Part shown: positions 1 through 11,975 of the stretch, in pieces
How positions within the stretch are numbered: position 1 is the stretch's first letter
Layout of the letters: each line of letters begins with the position of its first letter
Assembly: GCF_014805685.1 (NCBI RefSeq)
Contig: NC_060911.1
Coordinates: 12,398,712 to 12,462,711, forward strand
Source of the DNA: Silurus meridionalis
Lineage: Eukaryota > Chordata > Actinopteri > Siluriformes > Siluridae
Length of the DNA: 64,000 bases
Reading direction: 5' to 3'
Translations under genes and position numbers: made by a program
Notes under the pieces: model-generated
What the model saw: the letters and a program-made list of their open reading frames with translations, nothing else
What the model was told of the DNA's origin: nothing
Database searches by the model: none

Positions 1-537
1 TTTGGATATCCAGCCTTCATAGATGGCCTGAAGACCTTCCTGGAGCTCTCTATCTGTGTGGCAGCTTCGGGGTATGACCACTTTATTTGTGCTGGAATTC
101 TTCAGCTGTGTCTACAGTGGCAGCGCTCAGCCTTTAAGCAGAGATTCCGCTTATAGCAAGGGAGGAGTTGTAGAGTCCATTCTAGCCATATGTCCAGCCT
201 TCATAAATGATCAGGAAGCACTTTAGATGAGCATCCCATGTGGCACAGAGGCAGGGGACATAGCTGATGATGGTCTGGTGATGTTCTACAGCAGCTTATG
301 GAGTGCCCACCAGCTCATGGCTTGTTCTACACACTGGCTTCATAGTGTAGCTGCTGCTCGCTGTGGAGGTCAACAAGTGCTTGATGGTTTTTGGTGGAGG
401 ACAGTGAAGGATTTTGATGATTTCAAGCTCCAGGCTTTTATTGATTCAGCTTGCACACTTCCAACAAAAAACAGTTCGGCCGGAATTAAACTTGCAGATT
501 TTGCACTGCCAAGTTCACAAGTTCACAGCCTGTTCAT
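1..537. other. No recognisable gene
   Basis: The stretch holds a short repeated phrase (ccagccttcata at 11-22 and 195-206) but no domain, RNA gene or repeat family I recognise. The 165-codon open frame at 227-724 runs into the (TG)n and (CT)n tracts and has no family resemblance. Confidence 0.4.
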
Positions 538-543
538 GGCTGT

Positions 544-581
<38 letters not shown>

Positions 582-635
582 CATCTCACACACTCTTTCT
601 TGTGCTCTCTCGCTCTCTCTCTCTCTCTCTCTCTT
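538..635. repeat. (TG)n and (CT)n microsatellites
   Basis: TG dinucleotides fill about 538-578 and CT dinucleotides about 604-635, separated by 25 bases of ordinary sequence. Confidence 0.95.
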
Positions 636-1163
636 TCTGGCGATTGCAGCTAATAAAAGCCGAAAATAAATGCTATAATAAGATACAGGTTAGACACATT
701 ATGCATTACTTGTCTGCCGCTTGACCATGCCCCACCCACCACAGTCAGCAATCCCTGCAACACTCCACCAGGGTGCTGGACTTTATGGCAAAGTGTCCAG
801 AAAGACAGCTGTCTTGAATGCAAGACATAGAACTCCTCTCATCCTGCCACTCGAAATTATTTTCTAGCAATTAATTGTTTTTGTTTTTTTTCCGTTTTTC
901 TATCGCCAGTTCATTTAATTGTATTCTCTGGCAATTCCTTATTTCTCAGATGTGCTCCAAGCAGCTGTAAGAAAACAGTGAGGCAAAATTTCAGTGTGAG
1001 AATTGTTTAATAATGAGAACTGCCCTCTGTTTTTTACTATCTGCCATCTTGTTTCCTGTTGCCTTCCACGTCAAAAATGACGCAAATCTGTGTAGATCGA
1101 ATGTAACTTTTTAATGCAGCGCATGTCTATTCACAATGAGTGGATTTTACAGTCACTTGTAAA

Positions 1164-1460
1164 ACATTTGGCAGACTATTTTATCCAGAGTGACTTCATG
1201 ATCTCATTCATACATCTGAGCAGTGCTCAAGGGCCCGGCAATGGCAGCTTAGCGGTGGTGGGATTTGAACTCATGATCTCCTGATCAGAAGTCCAACGTT
1301 TTAACCACTGAGGCTACCCCTTCCCAAAAGCTGCCATCCAAGCAACATTTGGCAGATTCTCTACTTTTTGAGGAACTCAAAGGCATTCTGAAGCATTCCT
1401 AAAAACTCCAGCAGTGACAGGAATCGAATGCACAACCTTCTGATTAGACGCCTAAAATCA
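1164..1460 (-). mobile_element. SINE-like fish repeat, two degraded pieces
   Basis: On the plus strand this holds the pattern ttggcaga, ttatccagagtgac, then ttgaactcatgatctc and aaccactgaggctac. This is the reverse of a tRNA-related repeat whose forward copy is at 58800-58970. A second partial piece (ggaatcgaatgcacaaccttctgatta) follows at about 1335-1460. Confidence 0.6.
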
Positions 1461-1589
1461 TATACTTTGAGGTTGCACTTTGGTTTGCAAGAATGATTTT
1501 TATCAGGAAAGGAGCTAAGAAATGTACACTTAATTGTACAGGACATTTTTAGATGCACTATAATTACATTTTCCATTCACTTGAACTTG

Positions 1590-1915
1590 GAAACCCAAAC
1601 CTGTTCCAGCATGGCAATGCCCCTGTGCACAAAGTGAGCCCCTTGAAGGTCTGGTTTCCATGGTTTGGAGATGTAGATCTTGAGTGGCCTGCAATAAAGT
1701 TCTGATTTCATCCCTACTGTACACTTTTGGGATGAATTGGAATGCTGACTGGACCCCAGGCCTCCTCACCTACATCAGTATCTGCCCTTCATAATAACCT
1801 TTTGGCTGAATGGAGGGAATTATACAAGCAAATTGGGACTAAATGTGGAATGCTCCAAAATCACATCACGTACTTATGACCAGGTGACCCAATACTTTTG
1901 GCAAAATAGTGTATA
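1590..1915 (+). mobile_element. Tc1-like transposase 3' relic
   Basis: The plus strand retains words of a Tc1-type transposase C-terminus: HGNAPVHK near 1610, a degraded [15 protein letters not shown] region near 1690-1745 (WDELECRLDPR) and the terminal sequence caatacttttggcaaaatagtgta. Stops and indels break the frame, so it is inactive. Confidence 0.65.
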
Positions 1916-2087
1916 TAGCATATTAAAGTAAAAGAGCATTATTATTATCATAATGAAAAAATGAATAAATGAATAAAAAAAAATGTATTCATTGCTATTG
2001 AAGTCAAAACATTTACTTACTTATGTATATTCATATGGTTGGTATGTGAATCTAACAAATAATTAGGCTATGTTAATAACTAGAGGT

Positions 2088-2334
2088 TGCCCAGGTTCCC
2101 TGGTGGTCTAGTGGTTAGGATGCGGCGCTCTCACCGCTGCGGCCCGGGTTCGGTCCCCGGTCAGGGAACCAACCCCAGCCATTAGGGTTGCACAAGCCTT
2201 AGTGTCGGTCCCAAGCCCTGATAAATGGGGAGGGTTGTGTTAGGAAGGGCATCCAGCGTAAAAACATGTGCCAAATCAAACATGCAAATGGTCCACTGTG
2301 GCGACCCCTAATGGGAGAAGATGAAAGAAAGTTT
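2088..2334 (+). mobile_element. SINE with tRNA-Glu head and RTE-like tail
   Basis: The head gttccctggtggtctagtgg through ggttcggtccccggtcaggg closely matches a vertebrate tRNA-Glu gene with A and B boxes. It is followed by a body (gggttgtgttaggaagggca) and a tail (tggcgacccctaatgggaga) shared with the RTE-type element at 56352-56693. A perfect 15-base target duplication, ttaataactagaggt, lies at 2073-2087 and 2335-2349. Not a functional tRNA gene. Confidence 0.9.
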
Positions 2335-2535
2335 TTAATAACTAGAGGTCGACCGATAGATTTTACAAATATGGATAGCTATGACCAAACTTGCCAATAA
2401 CCAGCTAATCAACCAATGGTTTCTAAAATGGTGTTTAACTGATAGTTTTTCAAATTCATGTAAAATAGTACTTACCTTTATTACAAAATAAAGTACTGAA
2501 TCATGAAAATGTGTTAAAGGAAATACATATAAAAG

Positions 2536-2881
2536 CAGTGGAACCTCGATACCCGTGACCTTGACAGTCACGACCTTGATAGTTTGCGATTTTTTAATTG
2601 GAACCGGGCTAACTCGGAGGAACTCGCGAAAGCTGAGTAACTCGAAAGTTTGGAGTAACATTTCAAAACAGAGTTTGTACTAATAAATTACATAACTATG
2701 TTTAAAAAAACTTTTATTCTTGTATTATTCATTTAAAGTAGTAAATAAAACATTTATGACAAGTAATTCACAATTTTTGTTGAGTTTACAGTACAGTACA
2801 TGTACAATTCCCCTTGAAAAAAGGAAGCATCAAATGGAGAGTCAAAACCTCGCGAGGGGTCATAGGACGTAACCCCCACTG
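2536..2881. mobile_element. Small TIR DNA element (CAGTGGAACC type)
   Basis: It starts cagtggaacctcgatac and ends cgtaacccccactg followed by TA. The termini are imperfect inverses and resemble those of the larger element at 18327-19464. No transposase frame. It lies within the older hAT-like copy. Confidence 0.45.
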
Positions 2882-3765
2882 TATATCCATTACTAAATAT
2901 GATTATAGAATGAATAAATTATCAATAATAAATTTAGTGCTCTCCATGCAGCATGTGGCATCAGTGATTTGCCCCTTAAGGCCACTCGAGTAATGACAGC
3001 AGACAGAAAGCCGGAAAAACTATGATTAGTTTCATCAATATTTCCAGCAATAAACTATCAGTGCCCTGAGCTCTATTAATAACTAAGGGAAATTTTCATT
3101 TGAGAGCCAACCTTTATCATAAAATAAAGATATGATATGAGTAAAACATATTTAAAATTAAATTTTCAAAATATGTCGCTGCCGTTGTTCATCGGGCCGT
3201 TTCAAATGCGGGGGCCGGCCAAATTCGACCTGCAGACCCCTGCTCTAACTTGTAATATGTATCTGAGATTAATAGCTAGTAAGACTGATATTATAAATCA
3301 TGACATGCTTGTTTTTTCCACGCCATCTTTGAAATCACGATATTACGGGGCGACCCCTGACCGAATCAACCCAACATGACTACACTATTCATTTGCTGCA
3401 AGTCAGATGAGGGACTTTCCAGCTACTTTAGATTACAGTGTGTAAATGACGTTTTTGCTAATAGCACAGGGGAGAAGTGAAAAATAACACTGTTCCATTG
3501 GCTTTTTTTTTCTGACGAGTCCTTTTAGAGCTATTGCCTCACTTATCTCTCCCTGTGCATCTCTGTGGGCTGTAATAGTCGAGATCACTGGAGTCAATAA
3601 ATTCAAACAGCCTCTCGGGCGAAATGACAATTAGAACAAGAAGGCAGGGAAAACAGTAAATTTTAATTCTAAATGAAGAAAGGAATGAGTGGAAAATGAA
3701 TTAAGCAGCGAGTATGTGTGTGTGAGAAAGCGAGAGTACATATAGACATCATCACAGATTAAGTA

Positions 3766-4001
3766 CCGTAATTTCCGGACTATATAGCGCACCCTTGTAT
3801 AAGCCACACCTGTGTATAAGCCTACATAGGTGTATAGGTCTACACATAGTGTATAGGTCTACACTAAAACGAACGAACTTTACACAGGCTTTACTGAAAG
3901 AAAGTGTCTGTTACACAGTGTAACGGGTGAAATATGTTGTGGCTCCTTTAAGAGCAGAGCGGCATTTTGGGAACAGCAAGTCACTGCATTCTTCTGGTAT
4001 C

Positions 4002-4057
<56 letters not shown>

Positions 4058-4590
4058 ACTGAGGATTATGTGCTCATTATTTTCTGATGCACATTTCTAA
4101 GTTTCTTTGAATAACCCATAACGCTGTTGCCAAGAAAAATAAAAAAGCACGAGTTTTGGAAACCTGTCTGTGCTTATATGATTTCATTTGCAACTGGAGT
4201 TAGCGAGCTCTCCCTTCACCCAGACTCAACGCGTTACAACGGCTTGTATCTAAACAGTAGCCGACCAAGAAAGTCATTGTTCACTGTATTCCTCCTTCTT
4301 TTCACAACTATTTCTCTCGGGAGTTTATCTTTTGGCATCATTGTGCATTTAAAAATCAACACCGGTGAAAGTTTTTTCTCTCTATGCCGTGCAGCTCAGA
4401 ACACAGTGCATTTTTTCGTTTCTGTTCGGAAATTTCATTGGTCTAATGTTATGGGGTTCAGTTTTTTGGCTTGAAGTTTGTGAAACCGGGAAAAACCCAG
4501 GATAAATCCATAAATTAGCCGCTTCGTTGTTTAAGCCGCGAGGTTCAAAACATGGGGAAAAAGTAGCGGCTTATAGTCCGAAAAATACGG
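3766..4590 (+). mobile_element. Non-autonomous TA-target DNA transposon
   Basis: It begins CCGTAATTTCCGGACTATA and ends with the inverse (tatagtccgaaaaatacgg), flanked by TA at 3764-3765 and 4591-4592. It contains a (GT)n tract at about 3999-4054. Its right half matches the element at 23030-23600 in the opposite orientation. The 115-codon frame at 4127-4474 is not convincing as a protein. Confidence 0.75.
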
Positions 4591-4684
4591 TATCTGATTG
4601 TATAACCTGTTGGGTTGTTTCATTTATCTCAATAAGCTTTAATGGTAAATGATGGAATGGTAACTAGAAACTAGCTAAAGGTAC

Positions 4685-5095
4685 TCCTTACTAGTTGGAG
4701 ATTTCTTTCTGACTTTGTGATCCAGTTCAGCCCAGAGCAGTTCAATAGGATATAGGTGCAGTGACTGGGCAGGCTATTTCTTGATGGATGAGCTGACTGT
4801 TTGCTCTCAAAATAGCTCTTACAGAACTTAGACGTACTCTTCGTCTTGTCGTATGGTAAAGTGGGTTCCAATGAGGCGTGTTGAATTATGGCATATTAGC
4901 TGTGATGGTTCTTTTTTTACCCCTAATAAATCTTCAACCTTCCCTGCTCCAAAACAACACCAGACCATTAAGCTTTCACCTCCATGTTTGAGTGTGTGGA
5001 TGAGGCAGTCTGATCACATCTCTAACGTTCTTTGGCTTATATACAGATTCTTCTGTTAGATCTAACTGTGAAATTTGAATTCATCTGTCCATTCA
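4685..5095 (-). mobile_element. Degraded Tc1/mariner-like transposon
   Basis: The reverse strand keeps the layout of a Tc1-type transposase gene. The plus strand reads gaccattaagctttcacctccatg, the usual complement of the GGGS-x-M-x-W block, near 4962. The catchphrase region around 4715-4790 also looks like a degraded SPDLNP region. Frame lost. Confidence 0.45.
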
Positions 5096-5135
5096 TCTGT
5101 CCATATTGAATCTAAAAAAAAAAAGAATAAATAAA

Positions 5136-5137
<2 letters not shown>

Positions 5138-5211
<74 letters not shown>
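5138..5211. repeat. (TA)n microsatellite
   Basis: About 74 bases of uninterrupted alternating TA. Confidence 0.95.
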
Positions 5212-5213
<2 letters not shown>

Positions 5214-5425
5214 CTTATTCTCGGATTTAAAAAAAAATGATAAAAAAGAAAGCAGATTTTTAGGACTTGTTTGGCTATAATGGGAGAAAAATACACATGA
5301 ATAGCAGTCAAATAACCAATAGAATCTATTCTGAAGAATATGTTATGAAGCTGTGAAATAGTAATCTGTTACAAATGATTTATTTGCTTCATCATGTTGA
5401 TGAATCCATATCATAATTATCCCAG

Positions 5426-5559
5426 CTGTAGGGATTAAACCCAGTGCCAACTGAAATTCCATCTTGAGCCTTGACTGGGAAGAACTGTGAAGATATAATT
5501 GATTATTGCAGGCTGCACTTCGTTAACTGCCGGATGAGGGATCGTGTATCAAAGTAATC
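5426..5559 (+). pseudogene. eys: Decayed EGF-like exon (first recognisable exon)
   Basis: After the acceptor CCCAG at 5421-5425 the sequence reads CRD, then a TAA stop, then TQCQ. After a frame change it reads ALTGKNCEDIIDYCRLHFVNC (residues C-E-D then I-I-D-Y-C are a typical EGF sixth cysteine, linker and next first cysteine). A further one-base shift gives DEGSCIK followed by VIGEY, the expected third cysteine and following strand. The order of cysteines fits the end of one EGF module and the start of the next. At least one stop and two frameshifts make it non-coding now. The donor (GTGAAT near 5560) is a guess. No cysteine-rich reading of this kind was seen in the flanking sequence. Confidence 0.5.
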
Positions 5560-6950
5560 GGTGAATATGATGAAGTAACCTGATACTGGGGGCAAAGTAA
5601 TGAAATATCTGCAACCATACCGAATAAAATGATTACTTTGGTTTTGGACTGTTCTACTGTAGGGTTTTCAAACCATTAAATGCCACATTAACCCTTTTTT
5701 TTTTAAAGAAGTAAAAGAAGAAATGGAAAGAAAAGCCCTTTAGTTGTAAATATATTTAAAATAAAAGAACAAATGAGTCACAGCAACAACCACCGTGCCA
5801 ATAGATAATGGAGGTCTATGAAAAGTGGATAGAAATGTCCGGTCATTAGTGGGGATACATTGGTGGATTTTTGTGCATTCTTCTTTTCTCCTCGACTAAT
5901 TTGCCCCTTTGTGTCTCAGGTGGCTTACTTGCCCCAATCTGAGCACCATGAAAAGAACCGTGAAATAATCTACCTTTCTGATACCAAATTGCATCATGCC
6001 TTGATGTTGATTCATATTCGTTGCACTATTCATTTGTAACATTTTTTTCTCCAGCCATATTTTTCCATTATCATGTTAGTGACTGTCTCTATGATTTGTG
6101 TGTGTCCTGGAGTCCTAAGGATACCTCTCAATACTAATATCATCATACTGTCATTCCCTCTGCCTCATTTGAGTGATGTCCCAAAAGCTCTCACTTGCAG
6201 GAGATAGATACTCTACTGTATCTCTTTTTATTTTGTGTTCAAATTTTCGAAGCGGATTCCAAACAGGTCTGTACTTTGTATTTTGATTTCTCGTGATGTG
6301 CGTTCGGAGAAATGTTATAGTCCTGAACATTGTCTGTATTTACCTTGTAATCTATATTGCCTCTGGAATTGCAATGGCAAGAGAATTTTTTTTTCTTCTG
6401 GAAATGAGAAATTCTTACCTGCAATAATGCTCCTTAGATCGTAATGGAAAATATTTTCCAAAATGACAGACGACTTAATGTGCACACATGCTATGACCTT
6501 TTTCTAAAGCCACAAATACATCTGTGCTGCATTATTCAGAAATGCATAACATTTGGTTTTACCATGTAAACGATGAAACCCTTTTCATTTTGCTCAAAAC
6601 GTCACCCTATGCTTGGTTACCTTATTAGATACCCCTGACTGCACGATCAGCAAATTTAGATTCAGAAATCAGTGTAAAACTAGGTTTATTGAGACTACCA
6701 GCCACCAGATCATACTCACAAGTCCATTTTAAGCCCTGTACTCTTAGCATTTCTTTCTTGAATCATTCATTTGAATGTAGAGTACTTACTGTGAGCTGTA
6801 TTGCCCTAAGAGTCTTTCAGAAGGGCTGAGAGTGGCTCAAGCACTGGTTCACTGGAGATGCAAGGTCAACTCTGGAACGGTGCTTCACTGGAGAGAGAGA
6901 TAATCATCAGAAATGCTTTCCTTTGCCAGAAGAGTGTCAGTTTCCTGCCA
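5560..6950. other. Intron-like AT-rich sequence without a recognised feature
   Basis: Several short open frames on both strands overlap at 6235-6444, none with a recognisable motif. No repeat family identified. Confidence 0.4.
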
Positions 6951-6956
6951 AAAGCA

Positions 6957-7212
6957 TTGGGGCAGTGGTAGTCCAGTGGTTAAGGCTCTGGGTTACTGAT
7001 CACAAGGTCAGCGGTTCGAACCCCAGCACAGCCAAGCTACCACTGTTGAGCCCATGAGCAAGGCACTTAACCCTATCAGCTCCTGGGGTGCCGTACAATG
7101 GCTGACCCTGCGCTCTGACCCCAGCTTCCAGATGAGTTGGGATATGCGAAAAAACTAGAAATTTCCCCACTGTGGGATGAATAAAGGTTAAATTATTATT
7201 ATTATTATTGTT
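6957..7212 (+). mobile_element. tRNA-related SINE
   Basis: A tRNA-like head (gtggtagtccagtggttaag ... ggttcgaacccc) is followed by a body with gagcaaggcacttaaccc and gctctgaccccagcttcc, and a short (ATT)n tail. Related copies lie at 40345-40590 and 60975-61135. Confidence 0.75.
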
Positions 7213-9726
7213 AGAGGTTGATTCATTTGGACAACCTGATAGTCAGATACATTAATCACCAGGGCAGCATCAGGTCGCTGATTCGGTGGTTCTACCCACA
7301 GTGAGCCTTACTGGAAGCAGTGCAACCCCCTAAAACTGCACAATGCTACAATGGGCTTGCAGTCAAGATAAATATTCCCAGCTGAGTGGCATTTATACTA
7401 AGAACAAGTGTCCCAGACCTGGGAAAGGTTTGGGAAGCCCTTCTGAAGCAGGATGCATAGGTCTTGCTAACAAATGCTTGCATGAATTGCTGTTTTTGGT
7501 CACAATGTACAGAAGGCAGCAACTCCACTGCATCCTCATCTAGTCAAGAATTACAATCGTATTTTGAACCATAAAAATCTTCTCATTTTATTTTAAGAAT
7601 AATACCATGCAGATTGTTCCCATTTTTTTTTAAGATTTCTCTTTTTTTTCTTACTTAGTGAAGTATAAAGTTATTTTACATGCAAATCGAGCTTAATTAA
7701 GATCAGAGAAATCATTTGAGGCCTTTGAGGTCTTTTAAGTCTCGGCCCATTAATTAAAAAATGCTCAATAACCACACTTAGGACTTGTTCATTAGTATTA
7801 TTTATTTTAAACACGTGGTTTATGTCGACACTACCACATTTATTTAAAACCTAATACTACATTAAATTGTAATTATTACATGATGCAAGTAAAGTAGCTT
7901 GAATTCCAGGACCTTATCAGTCACCTTTCCATGATCCGGCCATCTCCCAAGGAGGGAAAGAGGGGGGCTCAAGGGTGGGTGACTGGGCAGCTGAACAAAT
8001 GGCTTTCTCTCCTCAGATCAAAGAGATCCTCTCCTCAGATTAGGTTTATTGTTTTGTTGCATGGTAGTTCTCAGGGTCTGGTACCATGAAAAGATCTGAC
8101 CATCCTTACACTACATAACCTCCGTTCCCCCACCAGCTCATTGTCCGTTCTACAGCTTAGGCTGATGAACCTTGCTGGACTACCCAAGCTACGACACTAC
8201 GTTTCTGGTTTGGTTACTCTTTATTTGCGGGACTCTGTTAGTTCTCAGAACTTTCCGGTCATAGCTTTCACCAGGTTTAGTAAACCTGGAGTTTTTGTTC
8301 TGGTTGCCGTTTTCTGCCTTGCCCTTTTGTTCTTCATTAAAAAAACCTTTGTGAATTGCACTTCGGTTTCCGGCACGTTCTTCCGCCTGACAATCGTAAG
8401 ATTCCGCTGCATTAAGTCAACAAACTTTTTCCAAACATTATCCAGGATAGTTATTATTTTTTGGAACTTTGTTGTTTATACATATGTTTTTTTTACTAAG
8501 ACGTTTTGAAGTTTGCTTTCATTTTCTCATGTTGAATATCTTTCATTGTTCATTAATGACAACATTCAATAATGTTTCATGTTGCAATACGTTTCAGCAT
8601 TTTGCAAAACTAATGATTTTGCTTTGTTTTTGCATCGGAACTACTGTGTGTTACATTGAACTTAAAATTGTTGATTTTAGAACTTGATTTTAATAACTTT
8701 TTTTTTTTAAATCAATTAAGAGGAATTCTTTTGTTTAGTAGCTCTGGTTTTAAGATTTTTTTTCGCACAAGTTAAGAAAGCAAACTGTTTGAAATAAAAA
8801 AAACAACAATCAACAAGTTAAGTTAATTAGACTAAATCAACTGAAGTGTTTAAATGCTTATTTTTGGACATTTTGTTATTTTCTAAAGCACAGATATGTT
8901 TTCTAATTTCAAGAACTCCTACCGAGTGTAATTATATTACTGTGCTGGCAGATTATTTGACTTGTTTTTAGTTTGTATCTTCTCAAATCATGCATATATT
9001 TCTTATATTTACACGGTTACAGTATTTTTTGCAGGCGAGACCACACAGTCGTACTTTTGGCCCAGACCTTGCTGCAATCGCTGATGTTTCTAACATTTTT
9101 TAACAGCGTTCTTCATGAGCTCTTTTGTGTCCAACTGACAACCTCTGGATTTTTTCCCCCAATGCCATATCACTTTGTTTTTTGTATCCAATTTATTGAG
9201 CTTGCATTAACCTTCAGAATACATGTAGGGTTAGTGTATATAAATATATTCTATGTATATGTATATACCCCATTCTGGTGGTTAGCCAGTATTCAGGAAC
9301 AAAGGTTTCATAAATTAATAGCCATATACCGTATTTCACCGACTAAAGATTTACTTACATGAAAGAGAATGTGCAGGGGGATTTTAGAAAGTCATCTAAA
9401 TCATGATGTGTTTATATTTCTCAATACATTTTAATGTATAACAATAAAAAGCATTGCTCTTTGCATACAGTCGCAAACCATATATTTGACCCTTTTAAAA
9501 AAAATCCATATTCACAACGCCCTAAGTGTCCATCTTTACCTTAAATGGTACCCTGTAAATTCATAGTGACATGATCCATTGATTATTCTTTTCTTGAGGA
9601 GGATATGTAGCACTCAAGAGAGTAGTGTACAGTAGCATGTAGTGCTCCAAGAGCGAACCTAGTGACAAGCCAATAGTGAGCAACACTTACACTCTACAAT
9701 TACAGTCAGAATGTAAATCAACCCAG
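7213..9726. other. Intron-like sequence; possible LTR-like piece near 8130-8400
   Basis: The part at about 8270-8400 (ttgttcttcattaaaaaaacc, then gcacttcggtttccggcacg) resembles the R/U5 end of a fish LTR element, similar in style to 14410-14910. This is weak. Open frames at 8141-8687 and 8973-9362 are low-complexity, F-rich and unsupported. Nothing else recognised. Confidence 0.25.
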
Positions 9727-9905
9727 ACGCGTTAACCCTCTCCATCTGTTTTTTTTTGTGTGCATTTGTACTCAGGGCTGGACCATGTCACTTTGTCCAT
9801 ACAAAGTGTGCTTGATTTACCCAAACCTCTGCTTGAATGGGGCTACATGCATAAGCATGAGTTCACCAACTGCACCTCCTCTTTACAGGTGTTTTGGCTT
9901 CACAG
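9727..9905 (+). CDS. eys: EGF-like domain exon of the multi-EGF gene
   Basis: The open frame reads VCICTQGWTMSLCPYKVC, then LIYPNLCLNGATC, then ISMSSPTAPPLYRC and FGFTG. This is the end of one EGF module (C4-x-C5, GWT, C6) followed by C1 to C4 of the next. The donor is ACAG|GTACAT at 9906, leaving phase 1. The start is uncertain. An acceptor at 9773-9775 (after a T-rich tract) would start the exon at 9776, but the in-frame VCICTQ just upstream fits EGF so well that an exon start near 9727 is also possible. The second module lacks its fifth cysteine: the usual C-x-C-P-x-G is shortened to C-F-G-F. No stop occurs in the exon. Confidence 0.6.
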
Positions 9906-10009
9906 GTACATTTTCTTTTCACTTCCTTTGGTTATGCAATACGTCTTATTCAACTTGAAATCAAATGTAATTAAAATATAAAATAATGTTTCGGAAATAT
10001 TGAAGACAA

Positions 10010-10261
10010 CATTAGACAGTGTAGGACAAATACACAAAGCAAAAAATAGCACCACCAGTAAACCTACCTAACCTAATGTGCAAATGTAAACAAAATGTGC
10101 AAAACACCAATAGTAGCAGTCAAAAGGATGTGCAAGAACGGCATGTAAACAGTTTCTAGTAATGCAGTGATATTATATGGGAGGTGCTGAGTCATGGATG
10201 TGTGAAGTGAGTACAAGTGTGTGTTGAGTCCGGGTTGTATAGACCAGTCACACAGTTGTGT

Positions 10262-10313
<52 letters not shown>

Positions 10314-10500
10314 GATTTAGTTCAGTTCTGTGTTGAGAAGCCTGATGGCTTGAGGGAAGAAACTGTTGCACAGTCTGGATGTGACAGCACCAATGCTTCT
10401 GAACCGTTTCCCTGATGGCAGGAGGGTGAAGAGTGTGTGTGAGGGGTGTGTGTGTGGTCGTCCACAATGTTGTTGGCTTTGAGGATGCAGTGTGTGGTGT
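10010..10500 (-). mobile_element. L2/Rex1-type LINE 3' fragment with microsatellites
   Basis: Reverse-strand reading of 10340-10440 gives a peptide block of the type FTLLPSGKRFRSIGAVTS, then CNSFFPQAIRLLN, which is the conserved C-terminal tail of fish L2/Rex1-type LINE proteins. Sequence at 10060-10200 looks like its 3' untranslated part. A (TG)n tract at about 10258-10308 interrupts it. Confidence 0.65.
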
Positions 10501-10501
10501 A

Positions 10502-10646
<145 letters not shown>

Positions 10647-10649
10647 ATA

Positions 10650-11635
10650 ACCTATAAAACATTTAATTGGTTGTACCCACTGTCTGACTACAGCTAAAAA
10701 AAATAAAAAAAATCCTCTTAGACACCGTATTATTCCTTAATAGAATTGACACTGACAAGACAATAGGTTTTGTCAGTACGATGATGTACCACACTGTTAA
10801 ATATCATTGAATTACCAACTCCCTAGTCATGTTATCTGCTCCTGAATGGAAGCCAGAGGATCTGTTCTGCTCAAATGAGCCCAGTTGCCTAAAGCCATGC
10901 TTTTTCCCGCTACTCGTCTTTGCACATTGCCTTTCCCTAAATGGATTTTTCTCTAATTTATTTCATCATGTCTGGAAAAAATGAAGGGCGTATGGAGGTT
11001 AGAGGCCAATTTGTAGTTAAATCTGGCAATGCAAATAAATATCGTTGATGGGTCTTAGCACCAACAAATGTAAACAAATGTACAGTCTTTTATATTCCCA
11101 TAAAAATCTTTTGTTATTGCGTTGGCCTTTCCGGAGCTTTCTGTCCTTTATTTTGACATGCTTTATACCCGATGTGATTTCTGTTAAGTCAACTTTTTCC
11201 ATCAGTTTGCTGCAGGATATCTTTACGCTGACTGTATACTACAAATGGAGACCCTTTTAAAAGAAGCAAGACGTCGTGAGCCGAGTTCATCCACCATGTT
11301 GCGAATGAGCCGTTAGACAGAATTCCCAACCACCATATCTTCTTGTTAAAAGACCTCCTCCTGTCACCAATTCATCAGTGCATTACGCGATTACTCAGAG
11401 CGCTGCATGAAAGCAGGTCGTGTTTCTGTAGCTGTCAGAACGTGTTTTTCAGGAGAAACCTACACTACAGCCAATGAAGCATTCGTGTCTGTCTCACATC
11501 ATCACTCCTGTTCTGTGTTCTGTCTTGGAGGTTGCCAAAACCGGTCCAAAAATGAACCCATTACTTAAACATCCATTGCCACTATTCTGCTTTTAATGTG
11601 GAGCGGCATGACAGATATTGAAAAATGTATTATAG
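10650..11635. other. No recognised feature
   Basis: The two overlapping open frames at 11017-11260 are on opposite strands and show no motif. Possibly unique intron sequence. Confidence 0.35.
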
Positions 11636-11639
11636 AAAT

Positions 11640-11975
11640 GTGAGTTTATAGGACTGTGGTGAGACCCGAGATGTTTTATGGTTTAGAGAAAGTGACATTA
11701 AGTAAAAGACAGAAGGTGGAGCTGGAGGTAGCAGAGCTGAAGATGTTGAGGTTTTCGCTGGGAGTGACGACGATGGACAGCGCATGTAGGACGTTTTGAA
11801 GGTGAGAGAGGCGATATTGAGATAGTTTGGACATGTTCAGGTGGACATGGGGTATATCGGTAGGAGAATGCTGAGGATGGAGCCACCAGGAAGGAGGAAA
11901 AGAGGAAGGCCAAGGAGAAGGTTTACGGATGTGGTGAGGGAAGACATGCAGGTAGTTGGGTTAAAAGAGGCAGAA
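11640..11975 (+). mobile_element. RTE-type LINE, C-terminal reverse transcriptase fragment
   Basis: Translation fragments such as RPEMFYGLE, ELEVAELKMLRFSLGVTTMD and MGYIGRRMLRMEPPGRRKRG then RPRRRFTDVVREDMQVVGLK match the same block in the reverse-strand copies at 36594-38340 and 46330-47283. Internal deletions break the frame around 11780-11830. Confidence 0.8.

Larger units (their letters stand above)
1925..3242. mobile_element. hAT-like element copy carrying two nested insertions
   Basis: Sequence around 2030-2072 (gtgaatctaacaaataattaggcta) and 2350-2420 matches the compact hAT-like element at 54598-55017, and the right end ...gcagacccctgc at 3222-3242 resembles its terminus. The copy is interrupted by a tRNA-Glu SINE (2088-2334) and by a TIR element (2536-2881). 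The left end is missing or truncated by the Tc1 relic. Confidence 0.5.

Noticed and set aside
227..724. 165-codon open frame as a gene
   Set aside because: Runs through (TG)n and (CT)n tracts and shows no domain; no splice or promoter evidence.
2095..2166. Functional tRNA-Glu gene
   Set aside because: The head matches tRNA-Glu well, but it is the start of a SINE with body, tail and target duplication, and the same head recurs at 21.9, 41.1 and 44.9 kb.
4127..4474. 115-codon open frame as a membrane protein
   Set aside because: Lies wholly within a non-autonomous transposon whose other copy does not keep the frame.
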